Shown piece by piece: positions 18,803 to 28,221 of a stretch of 64,000 nucleotides of DNA. The first letter of the stretch is position 1; each line of letters starts with the position of its first letter. A model generated the notes under the pieces. The model had not been told where the DNA came from, did no database searches, and saw nothing but the letters and a program-made list of their open reading frames with translations. The position numbers and the translations under genes were made by a program. This DNA comes from Mobilicoccus caccae (GTDB lineage: Bacteria; Actinomycetota; Actinomycetes; Actinomycetales; Dermatophilaceae): positions 1,097,199-1,161,198 of the forward strand of contig NZ_BSUO01000001.1 of the NCBI RefSeq assembly GCF_030161635.1, read 5' to 3'.

Positions 18803-19807
18803 TCACGGCGCCGGGGGAGTCGGGCCCTGCTGCATCGCTCCCGGCACGTAGATCGGGCCCCGGACGCCGGCCCGGTGCAGGGCCGTCTTGCACCGCTCGC
18901 GGATCTCGCGCTGAGCACCCCAGTGCTTGTTCGGTGCGCACTTGGCGAAGATGCGGATCGTCATGGTGCCCGCCGTGATCGACTCGATCCCCGCCACGTC
19001 GGGCTTCTCGAGGATCACCGACTTCCACGCGGGGTCGGCGAACAGCTCGGTCATCTGCTGGCGCAGGATCGTCATGGCCTTCTCGGCCGACTCGTCGGAG
19101 GCCACCGGGATGTCGACGACCGCCGTCGTCCACCCCTGCGACCGGTTGGCGATGCGCAGGATCTCACCGTTGCGCACGTACCAGACGACGCCCTCGGCAT
19201 CGCGGAGACGGGTGACGCGCAAGGTCACCTCCTCCACCGTGCCCACGACGTCTCCGGTGTCGACGATGTCGCCGACGCCGTACTGGTCCTCGAGGATCAT
19301 GAACGTTCCGGACAGGAAGTCCTTGACCAGGCTCTGCGCGCCGAAACCCAGGGCGACACCGCCGACGCCGGCCGAGGCGATGACCGGCGTCATGTCCAGG
19401 CCGAGCTCGCGGCCCACCATGAGCGCCGCGATCGACCACACGACGATCGAGGCGATGCTGCGCAGCACCGACCCCAGGGTCGTGACACGCGCCTTCTGAC
19501 GCTCGGTGGCCACGAGACCCGACTGGGAGATGGCCCGGCCGGCCTTGCGCCCGTACCGGCGCAGCATCGGCAGTTGGGCGGTGGGGGTCGCCTCGACCGC
19601 CCCCATCGTCGTCGTGTCGCCACTGGCCCGGCTCGCGACGATGGAGTCGACCAGGCGATTGATCGCCCGGTGGATGAGCCATCGGATGATCCAGGCGCCG
19701 AGCAGGATCGTCAGGATCGCCAGCGGGACCCCGAGGAACCATTCGGCCGCCTTCTCCCACGTCATGCCATCGAGCACGGTGAGGACGGTTCGAGTGTTGT
19801 CGGGCAT
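18803..19807 (-). CDS. mscS: MscS-family mechanosensitive ion channel
   Basis: A 334-residue membrane protein. Three hydrophobic helices are evident: an N-terminal one (FLGVPLAILTILLGAWIIRWL), a middle one (IASIVVWSIAALMVGREL) and the pore-lining TM3 with alternating Gly/Ala (PVIASAGVGGVALGFGAQSLV), followed by KDFLSGTFMILEDQYGVGDIV, the beta-domain entry that defines MscS. It opens under membrane tension to release solutes during hypo-osmotic shock. It is divergent from malQ and heads the group mscS-glbO-aglA-thioesterase. The proline-rich C-terminal end is short, as in small MscS proteins. Confidence 0.93.
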   Translation of the reverse strand: MPDNTRTVLTVLDGMTWEKAAEWFLGVPLAILTILLGAWIIRWLIHRAINRLVDSIVASRASGDTTTMGAVEATPTAQLPMLRRYGRKAGRAISQSGLVATERQKARVTTLGSVLRSIASIVVWSIAALMVGRELGLDMTPVIASAGVGGVALGFGAQSLVKDFLSGTFMILEDQYGVGDIVDTGDVVGTVEEVTLRVTRLRDAEGVVWYVRNGEILRIANRSQGWTTAVVDIPVASDESAEKAMTILRQQMTELFADPAWKSVILEKPDVAGIESITAGTMTIRIFAKCAPNKHWGAQREIRERCKTALHRAGVRGPIYVPGAMQQGPTPPAP

Positions 19808-19965
19808 GGCCCCCAGTCTCGCAGCGCAGTCTGGACCTCACCTGGCGATTGTCGACACCGCAGGTCAACGCGTCGCGAATCCGCCTGGTGTTCCCGCCGA
19901 GCCGCGCGCCGGTGTGCCCGAATAGGATCGTCCGTGGCCCGCCGCCCCCGATCGAAGGCACCCTC

Positions 19966-22121
19966 GTGAACGACTCCTCCCTCCCGGCCGATCTCGCGGA
20001 GCTCGCCCGCGCCTACGGCGTCGCCACCGACTACTGGGACTGGCAGGGCGAGCACGTCTCCGTCCCCGCCGCCACCGTTCGCGTCGTCCTGTCGGCCCTC
20101 GGGGTGGACGCCTCGGACGACGCCGCGACGCGTGGCGCCCTGGAGGACGTGCCGCTGCGATCCTGGCGCCGGCGCGTGCCCGCCGTGCGCGTCGTCACCG
20201 AGGGCGACTCCACGACGATCCCGGTGCACGTGCCCCACGGCGACGCCGTGCGGGTGTGGATCGAGGTCGAGGGCGTGGGGGAGCGGCGCGAGTTGCGGCA
20301 GACGCCGCAGTGGACCGACCCGCGGGTCGTCGACGGCGAGCTGACCGGCGAGGCCACCTTCGAGCTCCCCGCCGACCTCCCGCTCGGGTGGCACACGATC
20401 CACGTCGAGCACCACACCGGGGTCCAGACCGGCGCCGTCGTCGTCACCCCGCGGACGCTGCACCTGCCTCCGCGCATCGACGCCCACGGGGCGGCGGGCC
20501 TCATGAACCAGCTCTACTCGGTGCGGTCCCAGCACTCCTGGGGCGTCGGTGACTTCGGAGACGTCGCCGAGCTGGGGCCTGGGCGGCCCGCGCCCTGGAC
20601 TCCGACTTCATGCTCATCAACCCGGTGCACGCCGCCGAGCCGAGCGCGCCCATGGAGGCCTCGCCGTACCTGCCGACGTCGCGGCGCTTCGTCAACCCGC
20701 TCTACATCCGGGTCGAGGACGTCCCCGAGGTCGCCTACCTGTCGGTGGGCGACCGGGCCGAGGTCGAGCGACTGGCTGCGAAGGCCCGTGAGCTCAACGA
20801 CTCCGACCGGATCGACCGCGACGCGGCCTGGACGCTCAAGGAGCAGGCGCTGCGCATCGTGCACGCCCATCCGATGTCGACCCGGCGCGCGGCCCTGTTC
20901 GAGGCCTTCTGCGAACGGGAGGGCCAGGGGCTCGTCGACTTCGCCACCTGGTCGGCCATCGTGCGGACCCACGGCACGCAGACCTGGCCCGAAGGAGTAG
21001 AGACCTCCGCGGGCGACCGCGTCGCCGAGGTCCGCTCCGAGCTGGCCGACGAGGTGTCCTTCGCGATGTGGCTGCAGTGGGTGCTCGACACCCAACTCGC
21101 CACCGCCCAGCGCGAACTGACCGAGGCGGGCATGTCGCTGGGCGTCGTGCAGGACCTGGCGGTCGGCGTGCACCCCACGGGGGCGGACACCTGGTCCCTC
21201 GGCGACGCCTTCGCCCGGGGGATCACCGTCGGCGCTCCGCCGGACCCCTACAACCAGCGTGGTCAGGACTGGGGCCAGCCGCCGTGGCGCCCCGACCGCC
21301 TCGAAGAGCTCGCCTACGCGCCGTTCCGCGACATGGTGCGCGCCGCGCTGCGTCACTCGGGCGGACTGCGGATCGACCACATCATCGGGCTGTTCCGCCT
21401 GTGGTGGGTGCCGGCGGGGGAGTCGCCGCTCAACGGCACCTACGTGCGCTACGACCACGACGCGCTCATCGGCATCCTCATGCTGGAGGCGGCGCGCGCT
21501 CAGGCCCTGATCATCGGTGAGGACCTCGGCACCGTCGAGCCGTGGGTGCGCACCTACCTCAGCGAACGCGGCGTGCTCGGCACCTCGATCCTGTGGTTCG
21601 AGAACACCGAGGACGGCACGCCCCGCGACCCGAAGGACTACCGGCGGCTCTGCCTGGCCTCGGTCACCACCCACGACCTGCCCCCCACGGCGGGCTACCT
21701 CACCGGCGAACACATGCGGATCCGTGAGGAACTCGACCTGTTCACCCGTCCCGTCGAGGTCGAGCGGCAGGCCGACGAGGCCGAACGGGAGCGGATGATG
21801 CAGGCGTTGCGCCGTCGCGGGCTCCTGCCGGAGGCCGGCGCAGACCTCTCCTCCGATCCCGGCGAGCGGTTGCGGTCCACGGTCGAGGCGCTGCACCGGT
21901 ACGTGTCGGCGACGCCGGCCGCGCTGGTCGGCATCGCGGTGCCCGACCTCGTGGGCGACCGGCGCGCCATGAACCAGCCGGGCACGCACCTCGAGTACCC
22001 CAACTGGCGACTCTCGCTGGCCGGCCCGGACTCCCGCCCCCTGATGCTCGAGGACATCGTGTCCTCACGGCAGGTGCGACGCCTGGCCCGCGCCGTCGAC
22101 CGGGGCGATCACTCGGGCTGA
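19966..22121 (+). CDS. malQ: 4-alpha-glucanotransferase (one frameshift)
   Basis: Amylomaltase (GH77) moving alpha-1,4-glucan segments between maltodextrins. The protein of about 718 residues has the N-terminal extension common in actinobacterial MalQ, then SQHSWGVGDFGD and HAAEPSAPMEASPYLPTSRRFVNPLYI. Catalytic regions follow: LRIDHIIGLFRLWWVP (nucleophile Asp), IIGEDLGTVE (acid/base Glu) and SVTTHDLPPTAGYLTG (stabiliser Asp). GTG 19966 has GAAGG upstream. The frame breaks at the G run 20574-20577: one extra G reads through DVAELGAWAARALDSDFML and joins the halves. The 3' end overlaps the convergent MFS gene by 13 bases. Confidence 0.92.
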
Positions 22122-23431
22122 CGGGCCGCCGGTGGGCGCACCGGCAGGAGCAGGAGCAGACCGAGGGCCAGGACGAGCACGATGCCGAGGATGCCCCAGT
22201 GCTGGGCGCCGGATCCCTCCACCGCCGTGCCGAGGGCGATGGACGCCGAGAACAGCAGGGGCGCGAGGAAACTCACGGCTCGACCGGTGGTGGCGTAGAG
22301 ACCGAAGATCTCGCCCTCCCGGCCCTCGGGGATGAGGCGGGCGAGCAGGGAGCGTGACGCCGACTGGGCGGGGCCGACGAAGATGCACAGGATGAGGCCG
22401 AGGACCCAGAACATCCCGGCGCCGCGGTCGTGCAGGAAGAAGATGCCGAGTCCCGCGGCCACCATGGCCGCCAGCGAGAAGATGATCAGCCTCTTGGGTC
22501 CGAGGCGGTCGTCGAGGACGCCGAACGCGATCGTCGCCAGCCCGGCGACGACGTTGGCGGCGATGCCGAACATGATGACCTCGCCGGGCGCGAAGCCGAA
22601 GGTGCCCTGGGCGATCACCCCACCGAAGGTGAACACGCCCGCGAGCCCGTCGCGGAAGACCGCCGAGGCGATGAGGAAGAACAGCATGTGCGGGTGCTCG
22701 CGGGCCAGGCCGGTGACGGTGCGCCACAGGGCCTTGTAGGACCCGACGAGGCCGAGCCGGTCGGCGCGATTCTCGCGCCCCCGCCGCTCGTCGCGGACGG
22801 CGAACAGCACGGGGATCGCGAAGATGGCGAACCAGATCGCCGACAACAGGACGGCCACCCGCACGTTGAGGCCGTCGTCGTGGGTGACGCCGAACCAGCC
22901 GACCTCGGGCTGGATGAACCCGACGAAGAGGATGAGCAGCAGGACGATGCCGCCGATGTACCCCGCACCCCATCCGATGCCGGAGATGCGACCGATCGTG
23001 GCCGGGGTCGAGACCCGGTGCAGCATGCCGTTGTAGTTGACGGTGGCGAACTCGAAGAAGATGTTGCCGGCGGCGAGCAGACCGATACCCCACCACAGGA
23101 ACGACGGGTCCGGCCGCACCGTGAACATCAGGGCCGAGAGCACCACGACGATCGCGGTGTTGACCCCGAGCCACAGCGTGGCGCGCCCGGCGCGGTCCGC
23201 GCGCTGACCGGTGATCGGTGCGAGCAGGGCGATGGCCAGACCGGCCAGGGTCATCCCGATGCCGAGGGCCGACTGCGTGCTCGCCGCGTCCCCGAACCCG
23301 CTGCTGGTCAGGTAGACGGTGAAGACGAACGTCGTGATGACGGCTTGGAACGCGGCCGAGCCCCAGTCCCAGGCAGCCCAGGCCGCCACGCGACTCTTCG
23401 GCGGATGCACCGGCGTGACCTGCGTCGACAC
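22109..23431 (-). CDS. MFS transporter, UMF1/Atg22-like
   Basis: A 440-residue membrane protein with about 12 hydrophobic helices. It opens with SRVAAWAAWDWGSAAFQAVI, the AWDWGSSAF-type signature of the UMF1 (Atg22-like) branch of the major facilitator superfamily, and has the conserved loop GPAQSASRSLLARLIPEGREGEIFGLY in the second half. These proteins are presumed exporters, possibly of amino acids or small peptides; the substrate is unproven. The start is GTG 23431, with GAGGA just upstream, 10 bases after the pepN stop, so pepN and this gene probably form one transcript. That pairing suggests export or recycling of amino acids released by PepN (inference). Confidence 0.88.
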   Translation of the reverse strand: MSTQVTPVHPPKSRVAAWAAWDWGSAAFQAVITTFVFTVYLTSSGFGDAASTQSALGIGMTLAGLAIALLAPITGQRADRAGRATLWLGVNTAIVVVLSALMFTVRPDPSFLWWGIGLLAAGNIFFEFATVNYNGMLHRVSTPATIGRISGIGWGAGYIGGIVLLLILFVGFIQPEVGWFGVTHDDGLNVRVAVLLSAIWFAIFAIPVLFAVRDERRGRENRADRLGLVGSYKALWRTVTGLAREHPHMLFFLIASAVFRDGLAGVFTFGGVIAQGTFGFAPGEVIMFGIAANVVAGLATIAFGVLDDRLGPKRLIIFSLAAMVAAGLGIFFLHDRGAGMFWVLGLILCIFVGPAQSASRSLLARLIPEGREGEIFGLYATTGRAVSFLAPLLFSASIALGTAVEGSGAQHWGILGIVLVLALGLLLLLPVRPPAARQPE

Positions 23432-23441
23432 GGCGGAGTCC

Positions 23442-26007
23442 TCAGCGCCCGCCGGCGGCGTCACGCGCCTGGGCGGTGAGGGCGCGTTCGACCGCGTCGC
23501 GGCGTTCGGCGACGAGTCTGCGCAGCGCCGCGGGCGCGTCGCCGTTGTCGGCCAGCCAGGTCTGCGAGGCCTCCAACAGGGCGGCGTCGGCCAGGGGGAG
23601 CGGGTGGAAGCCCTCGACGATCGACTCGACGATGGCCGTGGTGCGCTCCTTCGCCATCGGTCGCAGCATCTCGTGGTAGCGCGCGGCGTACGGCCGGAGG
23701 ATCTCCGGGTCGTCGCCGCACCGCAGGAATCCCGCCGCGGTCGCGTCGAGCATGGCATTGGGCATGGCGACCTCCCCGATCGCCGCCCAGGCGGCGGCCT
23801 TGGCCTCGGCGGTCGGTCGCGCGGCCCGGGCCAGCGCCGCGCGCTCGCGACCGGTGGCGGTGGCGTCGCGGCGTTCCTCCGCGGCGATGACGTCGTCCTC
23901 AGCCCGTCCCCCTCGGCGAGCGCGGCCACGAGGGTCCACCGCATCTCGGTGTCGACGGCCAGGCCGTCGGGGACGTCGATGCCCTCGAGCCACCCCTCGA
24001 TGAGGTCGAGGTCCTCGGGTGCCGTGGCGTAGGAGGCGAACGCGGTGACGAGTTGCAGTTGCGCGTCGCTGCCCGGCGCGGCGGCCAGGGCGTGCTCGCG
24101 CAGCCGGCGTGCCGTGGTGGCGAGCAGCTCCCGGCGTCGGGCCGGGTCGCTGTACAGGCGGACCGCGGTGGCGAGCCGGGCCAGGGAGTACCGCATCCCC
24201 GTGGAGTCGAGGTCGGTGCCGAGGACCTCGAGGGTGAAACGGGCGTAGTCGTGGGCGGACAGGTCGGCGTCACGCGCCATGTCCCACAAGGCGGTCTGGA
24301 CGATGGCCCGCGGCAGGCTGTCCAGCGCGGCGGGATGCTCGAGCACCGTGCGCAGCGAGACGTCGTCGAGCCGGACCTTGGAGTAGGCCAGGTCGTCGTC
24401 GTTGAGCAGCATGAGATCGCCTCGGCGCAGGCCGACCAACGCCTCGACGTCGGTCACCTCACCGGCTACGTCGATCTCGACGCGCTCCCGCCGGGTGAGG
24501 GTGCCGCCGTCGATGTCGTAGACGCCGATCGCCATGCGGTGGGGGCGCAGGTGCGGGTGCGCCTCCGGAGCGCTCTGCTCGACCCGCGCGGCGGTGACGA
24601 CGTCGTCGTCGTCCACCTCGAGGATCAGCCGCGCGGTGGTGACGCCCGCGGTCTGCAGCCACAGCCGGGTCCACTCGGACAGATCGCGTCCGGAGGTGGC
24701 CTCGAGCTCGGTGAGCAGGTCGGGCAGGGTGGTGTTGCCGTAGGCGTGCCGCGCGAAGTAGGCGCGCAACCCGTCACGGAACGGCCCCCGCCCCACGTAG
24801 GCGACGAGCTGCTTGAGCACCGAGGCGCCCTTGGCGTAGGTGATGCCGTCGAAGTTGGCGTTGACCGCCTCCAGATCCCGCATGTCGGCGGCGATGGGGT
24901 GCGTGGAGGAGAGCTGGTCCTGCTGGTAGGCCCAGCTCTTGTCGGAGGTGGCGAACGTGGTCCACGCCTCGGTCCACCGGGTGGCCTCCGCGAGGGCGGT
25001 GGTGGCGGCCCAGTCGGCGAACGACTCGTTGAGCCAGAGGTCGTCCCACCAGCGCATCGTCACGAGGTTGCCGAACCACATGTGCGCCAGCTCGTGCAGG
25101 ATCGTGCCCGCGCGACGCTCGACGACGGCCTCGGTGACCTTGGAGCGGAAGATGTAGGACTCGCGGAAGGTGACGGCGCCGACGTTCTCCATCGCCCCGG
25201 CGTTGAACTCGGGCGTGAAGATCTGGTCGTACTTGTCGAACGGGTAGGCCAGGCCGAACTCCTTCTCGTAGAAGGCGAACCCGCGCTTGGTGATGTCGAA
25301 GATCTCGTCCGCGTCGAGGTACTCGCGCATGGACCGGCGGCAGTAGAGGCCGAGGGGCACGGTGCGGCCGTCGCCGGTGCGCACGGAGTCCTCCACCCGC
25401 TCGTACGGCCCGGCCACGATGGCGGTGACGTAGCTCGACAGCCGTGGGGTGGGGGGAACGTCCAGGTGGCACGTCCCGCGTCGGTCGGGGCCGGCTGCGG
25501 GGTGGGTTGGCACGAGATGACGGTCCAGTCGGCCGGCGCGGTGACGACGAACGTGAACGGCGCCTTGAGGTCGGGCTGCTCGAAGACGGGGAACGCACGC
25601 CGCGAGTCGGGGACCTCGAACTGGGTGTAGAGGTAGGTCTGCTCGTCGACCGGGTCGACGAAGCGGTGCAGGCCCTCGCCGGTGTTCATGTAGCGGCCGG
25701 TCGCGCGCACGAGGAGGTGGTTGGTCTCCGCCAGGTCGGGCAGGGTGATGCGGCTGTCGGAGAAGTGCTGCGCCGGGTCGAGGTTGCGGCCGTTGAGGAC
25801 GATCTCCTCCACCGAGGGACCGACGAAGTCGAGGAACGTGTCGGCGCCGGGCTCGCGACAGGTGAACGCGATGGTGGAGGTCACCGGAAAGGTGTCGCAG
25901 CGGACGTCACCCGCCCCGCTCAGGTCGAGATCGACGTGGTGGGAGTCGATGTCGAGGAGTGCGGCCCTGGCCTGGGCCTCGACGCGCGTGAGGTTGTCTG
26001 CGGGCAT
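23442..26007 (-). CDS. pepN: Aminopeptidase N (two frameshifts)
   Basis: A full-length M1 aminopeptidase of about 855 residues. The N-terminal part (MPADNLTRVEAQARAAL) leads to FTPEFNAGAMENVGAVTFRE (the GAMEN substrate-binding motif) and HELAHMWFGNLVTMRWWDDLWLNESFADW (HExxH plus Glu), then an ERAP1-like C-terminal domain. Two frame breaks interrupt it: at the G run 25451-25456 (plus strand), where one more base joins ATWTFPP to TPRLSSYV, and at CCC 23903-23905, where one more base joins AEGDG to AEDDVIAAEE. Both are missing bases in short runs, so I regard the gene as intact in the organism. The start is ATG 26007. The position next to the Rv2466c-like gene matches Rv2467 of M. tuberculosis. 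Confidence 0.93.
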
Positions 26008-26193
26008 GCCATTCCTTCGTCGTCGGGGCGGGCAGCACATCGACGTGCTCCGGGGATCCGGAACGTCTCACCCCGACTGCCTGCGTTCGTGAGCATCTTC
26101 CCACGGGGCACCGACAACGCATCCGGACTGCGGAAACCGCCGGTGGCGGGGCCGGGAGGAGCGGCGTGCACGACCCCCTGGCAGCATGGAGGC

Positions 26194-26799
26194 ATGAGCG
26201 ATTCTGTGCGGATGTGGTTCGACCCCGTGTGCCCCTGGGCGTGGATGACGTCGCGGTGGCTGCTCGAGGTCGAGAAGGTGCGCGACGTCGAGGTCGAGTT
26301 CTCGGTCATGAGCCTGTCGGTCCTCAACGAGGGGCGGGACCTCGACGAGGACTACCGCGACCTCATGACGGTCGCCTGGGGCCCGGTGCGGGTCATCATC
26401 GCGGCGGCCCGCGACCACGGCCCGCAGGTCGTGCGAGGCCTGTACGACGAGATGGGCACCCGCATCCACCTGCAGCGTCGCCGTGACGACCTGCCCGCCG
26501 TCATCGCCGAGTCACTGGAGGCGATCGGCCTGCCCGCCGACCTCGCGCGGTACGCCGACTCGGACGAGGTCGACGAGGCGTTGCGTGCAAGCCACGCCGA
26601 GGCGATCGACAAGGTCGGCGACGACGTCGGGACCCCCGTCGTCGCCGTCGGTGACGTGGCGTTCTTCGGCCCCGTCGTCTCGCCCGCGCCCAAGGGTGAG
26701 GACGCCGGACGCCTGTGGGACGGCTGCGTGCTCGTCGCCGGAACGCCGGGGTTCTTCGAACTCAAGCGCAGCCGCGACGTCGGTCCGATCCTCGACTGA
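26194..26799 (+). CDS. Rv2466c-family mycothiol-dependent oxidoreductase, resolving Cys absent
   Basis: A thioredoxin-fold (DsbA-like) protein of 201 residues. MWFDPVCPWAWMTSRWLLEVEKVRDVEV near the N-terminus and DVGTPVVAVGDVAFFGPVVSPAPKGEDAGRLWD near the C-terminus match, from memory, the mycothiol-dependent nitroreductase Rv2466c. The active site there is CPWC; here it reads CPWA (TGC CCC TGG GCG), so only the first cysteine is kept, implying a monothiol mechanism with mycothiol. This form occurs in other actinobacteria, I believe. It sits divergently from pepN, as Rv2466c does. GGAGG lies only one base before the ATG at 26194, an unusually short spacing. Function in nitro-compound or oxidant handling is inferred. 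Confidence 0.85.
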   Translation: MSDSVRMWFDPVCPWAWMTSRWLLEVEKVRDVEVEFSVMSLSVLNEGRDLDEDYRDLMTVAWGPVRVIIAAARDHGPQVVRGLYDEMGTRIHLQRRRDDLPAVIAESLEAIGLPADLARYADSDEVDEALRASHAEAIDKVGDDVGTPVVAVGDVAFFGPVVSPAPKGEDAGRLWDGCVLVAGTPGFFELKRSRDVGPILD

Positions 26800-26885
26800 G
26801 CGGGACGCAGGCTACCGGCGAGTTCGGTTCGGGGACGGGACTTCCGTCTGTTGTCACGGCGGTCGCCGGAGGTTAATGTCCAGAA

Positions 26886-28004
26886 ATGCCGAGCCTGTCA
26901 GCACGCACCTTGCGGCGGCGGCCCGCGCTCGTGGCCGCCCGCGCCTGGCGGGCGACGATGCCCGGAGCCGCCCATCGGCAGATCGGGCACGGCAGCGCTC
27001 TGTTGCTGGCGCTGCTGGCCGGCACGTTCCTCCATCTGACGCTGGGACCCTCCCCGTCTCCGCCCTGGTCGATCTTCCTCCCGCTGATCGTCATCAGCGG
27101 GGTCTTCCACAAGCCGGGTGAACACGCGTTCGTCGTGTCGGTGACGTTGGGCTGCATCGTGGCCGGCGGCATCCTCCTGACGCCTCGCACGTCCGAGGCC
27201 GCAGGGTCGTTGGTCGCCGGGTCGGTCATCGCGTGCGTGACGATGTGGCGCTGCGTGGCCCGGGCCCGGGTGGGCGTGCAGGGCACCAGCGGTGAGGATC
27301 TTCTCGGCGAACTCCGCGACGGCCTGGAGCGCCGCGGCCGGCTGCCGCGGTTGCGCGCCGGGTGGGACGTCGAGGGCACGATCAGCGCCGCTTTCGGGCA
27401 TCCGTTCTCCGGCGATTTCATCGTGTCCCACCACACGCCGGACGGGTCGAGGTTCGAGGCGGTCCTCGTCGACGTCTCCGGCAAGGGGCTCATCTCGGCG
27501 CCTCGGGCGGTCCAACTCTCCGGCGCCCTCGATGCGCTCGTCGGCGCGGTGGCACCGGAGGAGCTGCTGCTCGCCGCCAACGACTACGTCGTGCGTCAGC
27601 AGTGGACCGAGGGGTACGCGACGGCGATCCACCTCGTCGTCGATCTCGAGACCGGTGAGTACCAGGTGTGGCGGGCCGGCCATCCGCCCGCGGTGGTGTT
27701 CCACGGTGGCAGCGGCACGTGGAGCATCCTCGAGGACGAGGTCGGTCCCGCGCTGGGTCTCGTGGAGGAGCCCGTCTACCGCTGCGACGAGGGCGTCCTT
27801 CGTCGTCACGACGCGCTGATGCTCTATTCGGACGGGCTCGTCGAGCAATCCGACCGCGCGTTGGACGAGGGGATCGAACGGCTGCTGGGCAAGGCCGAGT
27901 ACCTCGTGGCGGCCGGCTTCGACGGAGGCTCCGAGCGCCTGTGCGGCCAGGCGGCCGCCGGCAACACCGACGACCGCGGCGTCGTCCTGCTCTGGCGCTC
28001 CTGA
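26886..28004 (+). CDS. Membrane-anchored PP2C-type phosphatase (SpoIIE/RsbU domain)
   Basis: A 372-residue protein with an N-terminal membrane part (helices at SALLLALLAGTFLHL, SIFLPLIVISGVF, AFVVSVTLGCIVAGGILL and AAGSLVAGSVIAC) and a C-terminal SpoIIE phosphatase domain. Metal-binding acids are recognisable in FSGDFIVS, VLVDVSGKGL, LYSDGLVEQ and NTDDRGVVLL. Such enzymes dephosphorylate anti-sigma-factor antagonists in partner-switching pathways; no antagonist or anti-sigma gene is nearby, so the target lies elsewhere. The start is uncertain: ATG 26886 is used because its frame has the right codon pattern, though GGAGG is nearer to an out-of-frame ATG at 26876. Confidence 0.85.
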   Translation: MPSLSARTLRRRPALVAARAWRATMPGAAHRQIGHGSALLLALLAGTFLHLTLGPSPSPPWSIFLPLIVISGVFHKPGEHAFVVSVTLGCIVAGGILLTPRTSEAAGSLVAGSVIACVTMWRCVARARVGVQGTSGEDLLGELRDGLERRGRLPRLRAGWDVEGTISAAFGHPFSGDFIVSHHTPDGSRFEAVLVDVSGKGLISAPRAVQLSGALDALVGAVAPEELLLAANDYVVRQQWTEGYATAIHLVVDLETGEYQVWRAGHPPAVVFHGGSGTWSILEDEVGPALGLVEEPVYRCDEGVLRRHDALMLYSDGLVEQSDRALDEGIERLLGKAEYLVAAGFDGGSERLCGQAAAGNTDDRGVVLLWRS

Positions 28005-28053
28005 AGCGCGCTGGATGTCCGCCGGCACTGCCGGACACGCCCTGGAACGGCGA

Positions 28054-28079
28054 AAGGGCCACCGCGTGCGGTGGCCCTT
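28054..28079. terminator. Hairpin terminator between the phosphatase gene and tRNA-Gly
   Basis: AAGGGCCACCGC pairs with GCGGTGGCCCTT as a 12-bp stem with a tiny loop, followed by CCCT on the plus side and TTTCG on the minus side. It can end both the phosphatase transcript and the convergent tRNA transcript. Confidence 0.8.
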
Positions 28080-28089
28080 CCCTCTGTGG

Positions 28090-28160
28090 AGCGGGTGACG
28101 AGAATCGAACTCGCGTAGCCAGTTTGGAAGACTGGGGCTCTACCATTGAGCTACACCCGC
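28090..28160 (-). tRNA. tRNA-Gly (anticodon TCC)
   Basis: A 71-nt cloverleaf with acceptor stem GCGGGTG/CACCCGC, D arm GCTCAATGGTAGAGC, anticodon loop CTTCCAA giving TCC, and T loop TTCGATT. The U discriminator is normal for glycine. CCA is not encoded. Confidence 0.95.
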
Positions 28161-28221
28161 ACGCGCGTCCGCGTGGCGGAGCGCAGCCAGCAGCATACCG
28201 TGCCCGCGCCGCTCACCCGAA

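Noticed and set aside
22109..25513. A single 1134-residue frame that would fuse an aminopeptidase to an MFS transporter
   Set aside because: The fusion arises only because pepN slips frame at 23903-23905. With one base restored pepN ends at 23442 and the transporter has its own GTG and ribosome site.
26876..27121. An alternative frame from ATG 26876, close to a good GGAGG
   Set aside because: Its codons (AGA, AAT, CCT, CTT) do not fit the genome and it stops at 27121, whereas the frame from 26886 holds the membrane helices and phosphatase domain.
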